Shown here in pieces: positions 16,895-26,460 of a stretch of 33,849 nucleotides of DNA. Position numbers and translations under genes: made by a program. The DNA comes from Clostridiales bacterium (lineage in GTDB: Bacteria > Bacillota > Clostridia > Lachnospirales > Lachnospiraceae): contig JAJQDV010000053.1 of assembly GCA_021202015.1 (NCBI GenBank), positions 1-33,849 of the forward strand, written 5' to 3'. Every line of letters begins with the position of its first letter. Position 1 is the stretch's first letter. The notes beneath the pieces were generated by a model, which was given only the letters and a program-made list of their open reading frames with translations, made no database searches and was not told the origin of the DNA.

Positions 16895-18328
16895 CTATAC
16901 GTTTATCTCCGCCTTCACACCCAGAACCTCCCGGTTCTCCTCCAGCACCGGTTCTACAAAATCCTTCAGGAATTTCTCCACCTGAAGCTCTGCCCGCCCG
17001 GTATATTTCGACGGATCCATGGCGCCGGCCAGCTCCTCCGGCGTCAGACCGAAGCTCTCGTCCGCGGCGATCAGCTCCAGAAGATTATTTTCCAGGCCGT
17101 TTTTCTTCACATTCGCGCCCGCCTCCATGGAAAGCTGACGGATCCGCTCGTGAAGCTCCTGACGGTCGCCGCCCTTTTTCACCGCGTCCATCATGATATT
17201 TTCGGTCGCCATAAACGGCAGTTCGCTCATCAGATGCTTTGTGATGACCTTATCATAAACAACCAGTCCGTCCACGACATTGAGGCAGAGATCCAGAACG
17301 CCGTCGATCGCCAGAAATCCCTCCGCGATGGAAAGGCGTTTGTTGGCGGAATCGTCCAGCGTCCGCTCAAACCACTGCGTCGCTGAGGTAATGGCGGGAT
17401 TCAGCGCGTCGATCATCACATATCTGGAGATGGACGCGATCCGTTCACTGCGCATCGGATTTCTCTTATATGCCATGGCAGACGAACCGATCTGATTCTT
17501 CTCAAAGGGTTCCTCTACCTCCTTCAGATGCTGAAGCAGGCGGATGTCGTTCGACATCTTGTGCGCGCTCGCCGCGATGCCCGCCACCACATTCATCACC
17601 CTGGTATCCACCTTTCTGGAATAGGTCTGTCCGGAAACCGGATAGCAGGCGGAAAATCCCATCTTTTCCGCGATCATCGGATCGATCTTATCGATCGTCT
17701 CCTGGTCCCCGTCAAACAGCTCCAGAAAACTCGCCTGCGTACCGGTGGTCCCCTTGGAGCCGAGCAGCTTCAAAGTACCCAGGACATAATCCAGATCCTC
17801 CAGATCCATCAGAAACTCCTGCGTCCAGAGCGTCGCCCTCTTCCCCACGGTGGTCGGCTGCGCCGGCTGGAAATGTGTGAAGGCCAGCGTCGGCAGCGCC
17901 TTGTATTTCTCCGCGAAGGAAGCCAGTTCCGCAATGACATTGACCAGCTTTGTGCGGACAAGCCGCAGCGCCTCGGACATCAGGATGATGTCGGTGTTGT
18001 CGCCCACATAACAGGACGTCGCCCCCAGATGGATGATTCCCTTCGCCTTCGGGCACTGCACGCCGTAGGCGTACACATGGGACATCACATCATGGCGTAC
18101 TTCCTTTTCCTTCTCTTTCGCGACCTCAAAGTTGATATCGTCCTTATGCGCCTTTAACTCGCCGATCTGTTCATCCGTAATATCCAGGCCGAGTTCCTTC
18201 TCGGTCTCGGCAAGAGCGATCCAGAGACGCCGCCAGGTGCGGAACTTCTTCTCCGGCGAGAAAATATACTGCATCTCTTTGCTCGCGTAGCGCTCCGAGA
18301 GCGGACTCGCATATTTATCGTAAGACAT
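16895..18328 (-). CDS. purB: Adenylosuccinate lyase
   Basis: A 477-residue enzyme of the fumarase/aspartase superfamily. The signature loop GSSAMAYKRNPMRSERI holds the catalytic Ser; TSCYVGDNTD and the His-bearing THFQPAQPTT are also present. It acts twice in purine synthesis, releasing fumarate from SAICAR and from adenylosuccinate. The ATG at 18328 follows AGGAGG at good spacing. It lies 32 bases after purF. Confidence 0.97.
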   Translation of the reverse strand: MSYDKYASPLSERYASKEMQYIFSPEKKFRTWRRLWIALAETEKELGLDITDEQIGELKAHKDDINFEVAKEKEKEVRHDVMSHVYAYGVQCPKAKGIIHLGATSCYVGDNTDIILMSEALRLVRTKLVNVIAELASFAEKYKALPTLAFTHFQPAQPTTVGKRATLWTQEFLMDLEDLDYVLGTLKLLGSKGTTGTQASFLELFDGDQETIDKIDPMIAEKMGFSACYPVSGQTYSRKVDTRVMNVVAGIAASAHKMSNDIRLLQHLKEVEEPFEKNQIGSSAMAYKRNPMRSERIASISRYVMIDALNPAITSATQWFERTLDDSANKRLSIAEGFLAIDGVLDLCLNVVDGLVVYDKVITKHLMSELPFMATENIMMDAVKKGGDRQELHERIRQLSMEAGANVKKNGLENNLLELIAADESFGLTPEELAGAMDPSKYTGRAELQVEKFLKDFVEPVLEENREVLGVKAEINV

Positions 18329-18360
18329 GTTTATCCTCCTGTTGTTTCCCTTCTCGTCGC

Positions 18361-19806
18361 TTATTGCTCGTAGTCACCGCGTATATCATCCTCGGGAGGA
18401 TCCAGCGGATACTCTCCCGTGAAGCAGCCCCGGCAGATCGGCAGTCCGCCCGCCATCGCATCAAGCCTCCCGATCTCCAGATATGCGAGGGAATCGGCGC
18501 CGATGACCTCGCGGATCTCCTCAACGGAACGGTTATAGGCGATCAGCTGCTCCCGCACCGGGATATCGGTCCCGAAATAACAGGGCCACAAAAACGGCGG
18601 GGAGCTGATACGCACATGCACTTCCGTGGCTCCTGCCTCTTTTAACATATTCACGATCAGGTTCGACGTTGTGCCGCGGACGATGGAATCGTCGATCATG
18701 ATGATCCGTTTGCCATCGACCGCCTCACGGATCACGTTCAGCTTCACGCGGACGCTCTGCTCCCTGCTGCTCTGCTTCGGCTTGATAAATGTCCGGCCCA
18801 CATAGCTGTTTTTCATAAAAGCAACGCCGTAAGGCACGCCGGACTCCATGGCATAACCGAGAGCCGCCGCGTTCCCCGACTCCGGAACTCCGACGACCAG
18901 ATCGGCCTCAACCGGGGAATCCTTCGCCAGGAACCGTCCGGCCATGATCCGGGCGTCATACACGCTGATGCCGTCGAATCTGCTGTCCATCCGCGCAAAA
19001 TAAATATATTCAAATATACAGCGTCCCTGACGGTCCGCCGGGATCGCGTTCGTCATATCGGAAATGATTTCGCCCTTCTCCGTGATCGTGACGACCTCCC
19101 CCGGCCGGACGTCCCGGATGAACTCCGCCCCGATTGTGTCCAGCGCGCAGGTCTCCGACGTGATGATCCAGGCGTTGTCGCGCTTCCCGATACAGAGCGG
19201 CTTAAACCCGAAAGGATCCCGCGCCCCGATCAGCTTCCGCGGACTCATGACCACCAGAGAATAGGCGCCCTTCATCCGGTGCGCCGCCCGCTGTACCGCC
19301 TCCTCTACCGTGCGGGCGCGCAGGCGTTCCCGGGCAATGTGGTAGGCGATGACCTCGGAATCGATGGTCGTCTGGAAAATAGCGCCGGTGTACTCCAGGT
19401 CGTGGCGCAGGTCTACGGCATTGATCAGATTGCCGTTGTGCGCCAGCGCCAGCGTACCCTTCACATAATTCAGCACGAGCGGCTGGGCGTTCTCCCTCGT
19501 GGAGGCCCCGGCCGTCGAGTAACGGACATGGCCGACGCCGATGTCTCCCTTCAGGGATTTCAGATGATCCGCGGTAAAGCCCTCGCTGACCAGGCCCATA
19601 TCCTTCTGTGAGACCACCTTCCCCTTCGGCCCGTGCGTGTCGCTGACCGCGATTCCGCAGCTCTCCTGCCCGCGATGCTGCAGCGCGAACAATCCGTAAT
19701 AGATGGTGGAGGCCACATCGTTCCCGTCAAAATCATAGATACCGAAAACGCCGCACTCCTCTTGAAGCTTCTCCGGAAGAGAAACTTCCGTCATTTTCTC
19801 CTGCAT
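18361..19806 (-). CDS. purF: Amidophosphoribosyltransferase
   Basis: A 481-residue protein. A 17-residue propeptide precedes CGVFGIYD, so Cys18 would be the mature N-terminal nucleophile of the glutaminase domain. The phosphoribosyltransferase domain has the PRPP motif RIIMIDDSIVRGTTS. Cysteines in GRCIFEYIYFAR, LWPCYFGTD and ICRGCFTGEYP match the four ligands of the iron-sulfur cluster in the Bacillus-type enzyme, which suggests oxygen-sensitive stability. It makes phosphoribosylamine, the first purine step. The ATG at 19806 follows GGAGG; the one 5 codons earlier does not. Confidence 0.97.
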   Translation of the reverse strand: MQEKMTEVSLPEKLQEECGVFGIYDFDGNDVASTIYYGLFALQHRGQESCGIAVSDTHGPKGKVVSQKDMGLVSEGFTADHLKSLKGDIGVGHVRYSTAGASTRENAQPLVLNYVKGTLALAHNGNLINAVDLRHDLEYTGAIFQTTIDSEVIAYHIARERLRARTVEEAVQRAAHRMKGAYSLVVMSPRKLIGARDPFGFKPLCIGKRDNAWIITSETCALDTIGAEFIRDVRPGEVVTITEKGEIISDMTNAIPADRQGRCIFEYIYFARMDSRFDGISVYDARIMAGRFLAKDSPVEADLVVGVPESGNAAALGYAMESGVPYGVAFMKNSYVGRTFIKPKQSSREQSVRVKLNVIREAVDGKRIIMIDDSIVRGTTSNLIVNMLKEAGATEVHVRISSPPFLWPCYFGTDIPVREQLIAYNRSVEEIREVIGADSLAYLEIGRLDAMAGGLPICRGCFTGEYPLDPPEDDIRGDYEQ

Positions 19807-19890
19807 GTTGAGTTCCTCCAAAAAGCAGCTGGCTCTATTATAAACTTCATACCGGATAAGCAGAAGATACAGGATTGCCAGCCTGATTTG

Positions 19891-20763
19891 TCAGGCGAAT
19901 TTCTTCCCTGTCAACAGCTCAAATGCCTCTTTATATTTATCCACGGTTTTCCCGATGACATCCTCCGGCAGCAGATAATCGCTGTCCGGATTCTCCTTCA
20001 GCCAGTCCCTCACAAACTGTTTGTCATAAGACGGCTGGCTCCTGCCGGGCTGATAACCCGCAAGCGGCCAGAACCGGGAACTGTCCGGCGTCAGCATCTC
20101 ATCGCCGAGGATGAGATTCCCTTCATCGTCCAGTCCGAACTCAAACTTCGTGTCCGCGATGATAATGCCTCTCTCCAGCGCATAAGCGGCGCATTTTTTA
20201 TATAAGGCGAGCGTATAGTCCCTGAGCTTCGACGCGTACTCCTCTCCCTTTCCGGGAAACTGCTCCTCCAGAAGCTCCGCGGTCTTCTCATAGCTGACAT
20301 TCTCATCGTGATCCCCGATCTCCGCCTTCGTGGACGGCGTGTAGATCGGCTCCGGCAGCTTCTCGGACTCCTGTAATCCCTTCGGCAGACGGATCCCGCA
20401 GACCGTGCCGTCCTTTACATAGCTCGCCCATCCGCTGCCCGTGATATAGCCGCGCACAATGCACTCCACCGGGAGCATCTGAAGCTTTTTGCACTTCATG
20501 CTGTTTCCGTCAAACTCGTCCTTCTGAAAAAACTCCGGCATATCCCGCACATCCACCGAAATCATGTGATTCGGGACAATATCCCGTGTGAAATCAAACC
20601 AGAACTTCGACATCTGCGTCAGGATCGCCCCCTTGTCCGTCACCCTGTTCTTCAGGATCACGTCAAACGCCGAGATGCGGTCGGTCGCCGTCATGACCAG
20701 GCTGTCGCCGATGTCATAGATCTCGCGTACCTTTCCCTCTTTTACCGGTTTAAACTCTGTCAT
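19891..20763 (-). CDS. purC: Phosphoribosylaminoimidazole-succinocarboxamide (SAICAR) synthase
   Basis: A 290-residue protein with the features of the longer PurC form: KEGKVREIYDIGDSLVM at the start, RISAFDVIL, the ECIVRGYITGSGW signature and ADTKFEFGLDDEG. It joins aspartate to CAIR using ATP. It is the first gene of a purC-purF-purB run; the gap to purF is 84 bases and holds a 6-bp hairpin over the stop codon (gcctga/tcaggc, 19881-19896) and a possible internal -10. Confidence 0.96.
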   Translation of the reverse strand: MTEFKPVKEGKVREIYDIGDSLVMTATDRISAFDVILKNRVTDKGAILTQMSKFWFDFTRDIVPNHMISVDVRDMPEFFQKDEFDGNSMKCKKLQMLPVECIVRGYITGSGWASYVKDGTVCGIRLPKGLQESEKLPEPIYTPSTKAEIGDHDENVSYEKTAELLEEQFPGKGEEYASKLRDYTLALYKKCAAYALERGIIIADTKFEFGLDDEGNLILGDEMLTPDSSRFWPLAGYQPGRSQPSYDKQFVRDWLKENPDSDYLLPEDVIGKTVDKYKEAFELLTGKKFA

Positions 20764-20877
20764 TCCTTTTCATTCCTTTCTCTCATTCCCCTTTATTATC
20801 CGTCATTTGTATGATCGAACCGTCCCGCCGTTCGCGGCGCCTGTATGCTCATTACTTTTTCTTCTCAATGCGGTTAC

Positions 20878-20907
20878 AGTATAACCTGTCAAAAAACCAT
20901 TCGTCAA
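20878..20907 (-). promoter_or_regulatory. Promoter with dyad upstream of purC
   Basis: On the minus strand TTGACG (20907-20902), 18 bases, then TATACT (20883-20878). The -10 box sits inside the inverted repeat GGTTA-N5-TAACC (20872-20886 region), which could be an operator. A second TTGACA lies between the two boxes. The leader is about 110 bases. I see neither a clear PurBox nor a purine riboswitch. Confidence 0.5.
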
Positions 20908-20947
20908 TATGAAAATAGCTTAAAGCAGAACTCAACCAAAATATTCA

Positions 20948-22489
20948 TCAATATTTCACCAGCAAAGAATGTCCCGTCATCTCCGGCGGCTGCTCAAGTC
21001 CCATCAGCTCGATGAGCGTCGGCACGATATCCGCCAGGCATCCGCCCTCCGCCAGCTTATACGAGGGGTCGGCGTTGACCAGGATAAACGGCACCTGATT
21101 CGTCGTGTGCGCCGTATGCGGTTTCCCGGTCTCGTAATCGATCATTTTCTCCGCGTTGCCGTGATCGGCGCAGACAAAGAGGATGCCGCCCGCCTCACGG
21201 ACCGCGTCCACCGCGTCGCCCACCAGGCTGTCCACGCGCTCCACCGCGGCGATGGCCGCCTCGAGCACGCCGGTATGTCCGACCATATCCGGGTTCGCGA
21301 AGTTAATGATGATCACATCGTATTTGTCGGATTTGATCGCCTCCACCAGATCCATGCCGACCTCGGGCGCGCTCATCTCCGGCTTCTTGTCATAGGTAGC
21401 GACCTCCTTCGGAGAAGGCACGAGCAGACGTGCCTCGTCCGTATTGGGTTCTTCCACGCCGCCGTTAAAGAAAAAGGTCACATGCGCATACTTCTCGGTC
21501 TCCGCCAGCCGCAGCTGCTTTTTCCCTTCTTTCGCGAGAAATTCACCGAACGTATTGACGATCGTCTCTTTTTCAAAGGCGATGCTCTTGTTCGGGATCG
21601 TCTCGTCGTAATCCTTAAAGCAGACGTAGGTCAGCTTCAGGAAATCCCTCTCAAACCCGGTAAACGCGTCGTCACAGAAGGCTCTGGTAATCTCCCGCGC
21701 GCGGTCCGGGCGGAAATTAAAGAAAATCACGGAATCATTGTCCTTCACTAGGGACAGCGGCCGTCCGTTTCCGTCCGTGATCACCGTCGGAAGAACGAAC
21801 TCATCCGTCACACCGGCGTCGTAGGAATCCTGCATCGCCTGTATCGGATCGGTCGCCTGCACGCCGACGCCGGACACCAGGGAATCGTAAGCCTTCTGCA
21901 CACGATCCCAGTTCGTGTCGCGGTCCATGGCGTAATAGCGCCCGGACAGGGAAGCGATCTGACCTGTGCCGATCTCCTTCATTTTTTCACAGAGTTCCTC
22001 CACATAGCCCTTCCCGGACATCGGCGGGGTATCCCTGCCGTCCAGAAACGCGTGGACATACACTTTGGAGAGGCCGTTGCGCCTGGCCATCTCCAGCAGG
22101 CCGTACAGATGCGTATTGTGGCTGTGCACGCCGCCGTCGGAGAGCAGTCCCCACAGATGGAGGTCGGAATCGTGCTTTTTGCAGTTTTCCATCGCGGCCA
22201 GAAGCGCTTTGTTTTCAAAAAAATCACCGTCCTGAATCGACTTCGTGATGCGGGTCAGATCCTGGTAAATAATGCGGCCGGCACCGATATTCATGTGTCC
22301 GACCTCAGAGTTCCCCATCTGGCCGTCGGGAAGACCGACCGCCAGTCCGGAAGCATTGCCCCTGACAAAAGGGCATTCCCGCATCAGGCGGTCCATCACC
22401 GGCGTCTTCGCCATGGCGACGGCATTGCCCTCCGGATTGTCATTCAGTCCGTAGCCGTCCAGAACCATTAAAACTACTGGTTTTTTCAT
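20948..22489 (-). CDS. gpmI: 2,3-bisphosphoglycerate-independent phosphoglycerate mutase
   Basis: A 513-residue metalloenzyme. The metal motif VLMVLDGYG opens the protein, the catalytic serine is in [14 protein letters not shown], and the C-terminal metal ligands lie in NPDMVGHTG and [10 protein letters not shown]. It interconverts 3- and 2-phosphoglycerate. The ATG at 22489 follows GGAG ten bases upstream and is chosen over an upstream ATG without a site. It is the last gene of pgk-tpiA-gpmI. Confidence 0.97.
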   Translation of the reverse strand: MKKPVVLMVLDGYGLNDNPEGNAVAMAKTPVMDRLMRECPFVRGNASGLAVGLPDGQMGNSEVGHMNIGAGRIIYQDLTRITKSIQDGDFFENKALLAAMENCKKHDSDLHLWGLLSDGGVHSHNTHLYGLLEMARRNGLSKVYVHAFLDGRDTPPMSGKGYVEELCEKMKEIGTGQIASLSGRYYAMDRDTNWDRVQKAYDSLVSGVGVQATDPIQAMQDSYDAGVTDEFVLPTVITDGNGRPLSLVKDNDSVIFFNFRPDRAREITRAFCDDAFTGFERDFLKLTYVCFKDYDETIPNKSIAFEKETIVNTFGEFLAKEGKKQLRLAETEKYAHVTFFFNGGVEEPNTDEARLLVPSPKEVATYDKKPEMSAPEVGMDLVEAIKSDKYDVIIINFANPDMVGHTGVLEAAIAAVERVDSLVGDAVDAVREAGGILFVCADHGNAEKMIDYETGKPHTAHTTNQVPFILVNADPSYKLAEGGCLADIVPTLIELMGLEQPPEMTGHSLLVKY

Positions 22490-22540
22490 GTCTGTAAATC
22501 TCCATTCCGCCGCCTGTTCATGCAGCATAAATCCAAAACG

Positions 22541-22565
22541 AAACTCCGGGAAGAACCCGGAGTTT
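22541..22565 (-). terminator. Stem-loop between tpiA and gpmI
   Basis: A perfect 10-bp stem (aaactccggg/cccggagttt) with a 5-base loop. On the minus strand it is followed by CGTTTTGG, a poor T-run, so partial termination or mRNA processing is more likely than a full stop. It may set the tpiA to gpmI ratio. Confidence 0.6.
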
Positions 22566-22581
22566 CACCGTTATTATTAAA

Positions 22582-23331
22582 TTATTTATAGCAGACGATC
22601 TTCCCGAAGTCCGCTTTGAGAGACGCGCCGCCCACAAGCCCGCCGTCGATATCCGGTTTCCCGAAGAGTTCGGCCGCGTTGCCCGCGTTCACGGAACCGC
22701 CGTACTGAATACGGATCGCGTCGGCAGTCGCCTCGTCATAGACCTCCGCGATGCACGCGCGGATTGCGCCGCAGACTTCCTCCGCCTGATCGGCGGTCGC
22801 CGTCTCGCCGGTGCCGATCGCCCAGATCGGCTCGTACGCGATCACGGCCGTCTTCGCCTGATCGGCGGTCACGTTCTGGAACGCGATCTTGATCTGCATG
22901 CGAATCCACTCAATGTAGATACCCTGTTTTCTCTGGGTCAGCGTTTCGCCGCAGCAGATGATCGGCGTGAGGTCATGCTCGAAAGCCTTCAGCACCTTTT
23001 TGTTTACCGTCTCGTCGGTCTCCGCGAAATATTCTCTCCGCTCGGAATGTCCGATGATGACGTATTTCACACCGGCATCCACCAGCATCGCCGGAGCGAT
23101 CTCCCCGGTGTAGGCGCCCTTCTCCTCATAGTACATATTCTCGGCGCCGATCTGGATATTCGTGCCCTTCGCGACCTCTATCGCCGGGATAATATCGATC
23201 GCCGGAACGCAGAAAACGACATCCACGTCGTCATTTCCAACCAGCGGTTTCAGTTCATTCACCAGGGCGACCGCCTCACTCGGAGTCTTGTTCATCTTCC
23301 AGTTGCCCGCGATTATCATTCTTCTTGCCAT
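22582..23331 (-). CDS. tpiA: Triosephosphate isomerase
   Basis: A 249-residue protein of normal length. The catalytic residues are visible: Lys in GNWKMNKT, His in GHSERREYF and Glu in [11 protein letters not shown]; the phosphate loop [10 protein letters not shown] is near the end. It interconverts dihydroxyacetone phosphate and glyceraldehyde-3-phosphate. It lies 86 bases after pgk in the same run. Confidence 0.98.
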   Translation of the reverse strand: MARRMIIAGNWKMNKTPSEAVALVNELKPLVGNDDVDVVFCVPAIDIIPAIEVAKGTNIQIGAENMYYEEKGAYTGEIAPAMLVDAGVKYVIIGHSERREYFAETDETVNKKVLKAFEHDLTPIICCGETLTQRKQGIYIEWIRMQIKIAFQNVTADQAKTAVIAYEPIWAIGTGETATADQAEEVCGAIRACIAEVYDEATADAIRIQYGGSVNAGNAAELFGKPDIDGGLVGGASLKADFGKIVCYK

Positions 23332-23417
23332 ATTTGATCTCCTCGCTTTCCATACGTTTCATTTGCAGGATTCCCGTCATCCGTACGGTTCCTGCACATA
23401 AAAATTCATATATCCGT

Positions 23418-24629
23418 TTATTTATCGTTCGCCGCCGCTACGCCCGGAAGCTCCTTCCCCTCCAGAAACTCGAGGGATGCGCCGCCGCCTGTGGAAATAT
23501 GCGTCATCTGCGCACCGAAGCCCAGCTGGTTCACCGCCGCCGCGGAATCGCCGCCGCCAATGATCGTCGTCGCATCTGTCTCGGCAAGCGCCTTCGCCAC
23601 CGCGATCGTACCCTTTGCCAGGATCGGATTCTCAAACACGCCCATCGGTCCGTTCCATACCACGGTCTTTGCGGACTTCACGGCATCCGCGTAGAGTGCC
23701 TGTGTCTTCGGCCCGATGTCAAGCCCCATCCTGTCCGCAGGAATCGCGTCCGCCGCAACGGCCTCGACCGCAATCTCAGCGTCGATCGGATCCGGGAACC
23801 CGTCCGCGACGATCGTATCGATCGGGAGGAGGAGCTTCTTGCCGAGCTGCTCCGCCTTATCCATCATTTCCTTACAATAATCGATCTTCGTCTCATCCAG
23901 CAGGGAAGTGCCGGTCTCATAACCCTTTGCCTTCTGGAAGGTATAGGCCATGCCGCCGCCGATGATCAGGGTGTCGCACTTCTCCAGCAGATTGGAGATC
24001 ACGTTGAGCTTATCCGCCACCTTCGCGCCGCCGAGGATGGCGACAAACGGCCGCTCGGGCGTCTCCACGGCATTGCCGAGGAAATCGATCTCCTTCTGCA
24101 TCAGGTATCCGACCACCGCCGTATCCACGAGCTGCGCCACGCCGACATTCGAGCAGTGCGCCCTGTGGGCGGTGCCGAAGGCATCATTGACAAACACATC
24201 GCAGAGGGAGGCCAGGTCTTTTGAAAAAGCCTCGCCGTTCTTCGTCTCCTCCGGGCGGAAGCGGGTATTCTCGAGAAGGATCACGTCGCCGTCCCGCATC
24301 GCCGCCACAGCTGCCCTCGCGTTCGGCCCGACCACCTCCGGATCCGCCGCGAACTTCACCTCCTGTCCGAGCAGCTCGGACAGACGCGCCGCCACGGGAG
24401 CCAGCGTCTTTGACTTTTTGTCCTCTTCTGTCTTGATCTTGCCCAGATGAGAGCAGAGGATCACCCGGCCGCCGTCCGCGATCAGCTTTCTGATCGTGGG
24501 AAGGGCTGCCACGAGACGGTTCTCATCCGTGATCACGCCATCCTTCAGCGGTACGTTGAAATCACATCTGCAAAGAACCTTTAATCCCTTTACATTGATA
24601 TCGTCTACTGATTTTTTATTTAATCCCAT
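23418..24629 (-). CDS. pgk: Phosphoglycerate kinase
   Basis: A 403-residue protein. The substrate-binding [11 protein letters not shown] segment is at the N-terminus and the nucleotide-binding [13 protein letters not shown] near the C-terminus; NGPMGVFE and [11 protein letters not shown] are also typical. It makes ATP from 1,3-bisphosphoglycerate. The ATG at 24629 has AAAAGGAG eleven bases before it; the frame is open 44 codons further up through hairpin sequence, which I reject as non-coding. It follows gap after a strong terminator and a 130-base structured leader. Confidence 0.97.
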   Translation of the reverse strand: MGLNKKSVDDINVKGLKVLCRCDFNVPLKDGVITDENRLVAALPTIRKLIADGGRVILCSHLGKIKTEEDKKSKTLAPVAARLSELLGQEVKFAADPEVVGPNARAAVAAMRDGDVILLENTRFRPEETKNGEAFSKDLASLCDVFVNDAFGTAHRAHCSNVGVAQLVDTAVVGYLMQKEIDFLGNAVETPERPFVAILGGAKVADKLNVISNLLEKCDTLIIGGGMAYTFQKAKGYETGTSLLDETKIDYCKEMMDKAEQLGKKLLLPIDTIVADGFPDPIDAEIAVEAVAADAIPADRMGLDIGPKTQALYADAVKSAKTVVWNGPMGVFENPILAKGTIAVAKALAETDATTIIGGGDSAAAVNQLGFGAQMTHISTGGGASLEFLEGKELPGVAAANDK

Positions 24630-24661
24630 GTCATATTCTCCTTTTATATTACGATAAAACA

Positions 24662-24730
24662 GAATCCCGCTCTGCGGGATTCCAGCGCTGCCGCGCGTCT
24701 GCGTAAGCAGACATTTCCCTTTGCGCGGCA
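24662..24730 (-). other. Structured leader region upstream of pgk
   Basis: Two elements can be drawn. A perfect 9-bp hairpin (gaatcccgc/gcgggattc, 24662-24682) is closest to pgk. Next, an 8-bp helix (tgccgcgc 24689-24696 with gcgcggca 24723-24730) encloses a 6-bp hairpin (gtctgc/gcagac, 24697-24712). I recognise no known riboswitch, and the nearby dispersed repeat suggests it may be part of a mobile palindromic element. Confidence 0.55.
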
Positions 24731-24800
24731 TGCGCTTCCACAGCGGAGCATTTTTTATCATATAGGAAGTTCAGAAAACTTTCCTATATGATGAAAAAAG
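24722..24800. repeat. Dispersed palindromic repeat, copy 1
   Basis: Read on the plus strand it holds TCCACAGCGGAGC, six T, then CATATAGGAAGTTC, a short loop, AACTTTCCTATATGAT and A-run. The same order recurs on the minus strand at 28331-28412. The palindromic core is 24757-24792. It directly follows the gap terminator. Confidence 0.8.
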
Positions 24801-24826
24801 GGTCCGGTCCTCAAATGACCGGACCC
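24794..24826 (-). terminator. Rho-independent terminator of gap
   Basis: A perfect 10-bp stem (gggtccggtc/gaccggaccc, 24800-24826) with a 7-base loop is followed on the minus strand by TTTTTTCATC. It lies about 90 bases after the gap stop and isolates gap from pgk. Confidence 0.9.
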
Positions 24827-24915
24827 TAAAGAGTCTTTGCTTCGAGCTGTACCCGAATGAATCCGCGGCTGTCCGGATCTGATGTCTGATCCGGAACTGC
24901 CGACAGGCTTCTGTC

Positions 24916-25929
24916 TTATGCCAGCTCCGCGAAGAACTTGATCGTGCGGACCATCTGGCTGGTATAGCTGTTCTCATTGTCATACCAGGATACCACCTGT
25001 ACCTGTGTCGTGCCGTTGTCCAGCGGAAGAACCATGGTCTGTGTCGCGTCGAACAGAGAACCGAAGGTCATGCCGATGATATCGCTGGAAACGATCTCGT
25101 CCTCATTGTAACCGAAGGACTCGTTGGAAGCAGCCTTCATCGCCGCGTTGATCTGATCAGCCGTAACGGTGCCCTCAACAACCGCGTTCAGGATCGTGGT
25201 GGAACCGGTCGGGGTCGGCACACGCTGCGCAGCGCCGATCAGCTTGCCGGAAAGCTCCGGGATCACGAGGCCGATCGCCTTCGCGGCGCCCGTGCTGTTC
25301 GGAACGATATTCACCGCGGCCGCGCGGGAACGTCTCAGATCGCCCTTCCTCTGCGGGCCGTCCAGCGTCATCTGATCGCCGGTGTAAGCGTGGATCGTGC
25401 ACATAATGCCGGACTTGATCGACGCGAGATTATTCAAAGCCTGAGCCATGGGAGCAAGGCAGTTCGTCGTGCAGGAAGCTGCGGAAATAATGGTATCCTC
25501 CGCGGTCAGAACATCCTGGTTTACATTATAAACGACGGTGGGAAGGTCATTGCCTGCCGGAGCAGAGATCACGACTTTCTTCGCGCCGGCGTTGATGTGC
25601 GCCTGTGCCTTCGCCTTCGAAGTATAGAATCCGGAGCACTCCAGAACAACGTCAACGTCCAGAGATTTCCACGGGCAATTGTTCGCGTCCGGCTCCGCGT
25701 AGATCTTGATCTCCTGTCCGTCAACCGTGATGGAATCCTCACCGGCGGAAACAGTATCTGCTTTCGCGTACTTGCCCTGAGAAGAATCATACTTCAATAA
25801 ATGAGCCAGCATCTTCGGGCTCGTCAGATCGTTGATCGCCACGATCTCATAACCCTCCGCGCCAAACATCTGTCTGAAAGCAAGACGGCCGATACGGCCA
25901 AAACCATTAATTGCAACTTTTACTGCCAT
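24916..25929 (-). CDS. gap: Glyceraldehyde-3-phosphate dehydrogenase, type I
   Basis: A 337-residue protein. The NAD motif [10 protein letters not shown] opens it, and the catalytic Cys lies in [25 protein letters not shown] is the C-terminal family segment. It converts glyceraldehyde-3-phosphate to 1,3-bisphosphoglycerate with NAD and phosphate. The ATG at 25929 follows AGGAGG. Own promoter and own terminator make it a single-gene transcript, matching the high expression expected of this enzyme. Confidence 0.98.
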   Translation of the reverse strand: MAVKVAINGFGRIGRLAFRQMFGAEGYEIVAINDLTSPKMLAHLLKYDSSQGKYAKADTVSAGEDSITVDGQEIKIYAEPDANNCPWKSLDVDVVLECSGFYTSKAKAQAHINAGAKKVVISAPAGNDLPTVVYNVNQDVLTAEDTIISAASCTTNCLAPMAQALNNLASIKSGIMCTIHAYTGDQMTLDGPQRKGDLRRSRAAAVNIVPNSTGAAKAIGLVIPELSGKLIGAAQRVPTPTGSTTILNAVVEGTVTADQINAAMKAASNESFGYNEDEIVSSDIIGMTFGSLFDATQTMVLPLDNGTTQVQVVSWYDNENSYTSQMVRTIKFFAELA

Positions 25930-25978
25930 TTTTCATTCCTCCTAGAAATTATTCAGGCTAAACCCGTCAACATGAAAT

Positions 25979-25997
25979 ATTGGATATCATACCCAAT
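25979..25997. promoter_or_regulatory. Dyad at the predicted 5' end of gap mRNA
   Basis: attggatatcatacccaat forms an 8-bp stem with one G-T pair on the minus strand and a 3-base loop. It begins right at the predicted transcription start, so it could be a 5' stabilising hairpin or a repressor site. Confidence 0.4.
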
Positions 25998-26005
25998 CCT
26001 TCCCT

Positions 26006-26034
26006 ATTTTAACGAATTTATATAGATATTTCAA
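26006..26034 (-). promoter_or_regulatory. Promoter of gap
   Basis: On the minus strand TTGAAA (26034-26029), exactly 17 bases of AT-rich spacer, then TAAAAT (26011-26006). The start would be near 25999, about 70 bases before the gap ATG. The region from here to the rpsU terminator is AT-rich and holds no gene. Confidence 0.7.
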
Positions 26035-26122
26035 TAGTTTTTATGTGTAATTTTTTGATTTTACGACTGGATGAAGGAAAAAACAATTTTCCTGTCTCAG
26101 GACGAACTTTCCTAATTATATG

Positions 26123-26150
26123 AAAAAAGCCCGCCGCATTCGCGGCAGGC
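26123..26150 (-). terminator. Rho-independent terminator of rpsU
   Basis: On the minus strand gcctgccgc/gcggcgggc pair over 9 bp (one G-U) with loop gaat, followed by TTTTTTCATAT. It starts 7 bases after the rpsU stop. The bases after it (26105-26121) resemble half of the dispersed palindrome core. Confidence 0.88.
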
Positions 26151-26156
26151 CCTGCA

Positions 26157-26333
26157 TTAATTGTATTTCCGTTTTCTTGCTGCTTCAGATTTCTTCTTGC
26201 GCTTTACACTCGGCTTCTCGTAATGCTCTCTCTTACGAATCTCCTGCTGGATACCGGCCTTCGCGCAGTTTCTCTTAAATCTGCGCAAAGCGCTATCTAA
26301 AGTCTCGTTCTCTTTTACGATCACATTTGACAT
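26157..26333 (-). CDS. rpsU: Ribosomal protein bS21
   Basis: A 58-residue, strongly basic protein read directly from the minus strand. It begins [20 protein letters not shown], the conserved S21 start, and ends with [15 protein letters not shown]. The length is normal for Firmicutes. bS21 binds the 30S platform near the anti-Shine-Dalgarno region and aids initiation. The start ATG at 26333 follows GGAGGGAGG and AGGTGGG, an unusually purine-rich stretch. Promoter and terminator flank it closely. Confidence 0.96.
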   Translation of the reverse strand: MSNVIVKENETLDSALRRFKRNCAKAGIQQEIRKREHYEKPSVKRKKKSEAARKRKYN

Positions 26334-26356
26334 AGAATCCCACCTAACCTCCCTCC

Positions 26357-26383
26357 AGTTGCTTATTGTGCCTATTCAACTGA
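26357..26383 (-). other. Leader dyad upstream of rpsU
   Basis: CAGTTG and CAACTG pair across a 15-base loop in the 5' leader, just before the purine-rich ribosome binding region. It could be a weak regulatory hairpin; support is only the 6-bp dyad. Confidence 0.35.
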
Positions 26384-26411
26384 TTGGGTAATATTCACTG
26401 CACCGCAAACT

Positions 26412-26439
26412 ATTATACCATGGATTTAAAATTCGTCAA
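26412..26439 (-). promoter_or_regulatory. Promoter of rpsU
   Basis: On the minus strand TTGACG (26439-26434), 16 bases, then a perfect TATAAT (26417-26412). Transcription would start near 26405, leaving a leader of about 72 bases. Confidence 0.75.
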
Positions 26440-26460
26440 GCAGTTTTTCATTTTTAGACT

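Noticed and set aside
16304-17386. Plus-strand open frame of 360 codons
   Set aside because: It is antisense to galK and purB, both confidently identified.
24630-24761. 44-codon upstream extension of pgk
   Set aside because: It translates hairpin and repeat sequence; the ATG at 24629 gives the normal protein and has a good ribosome binding site.
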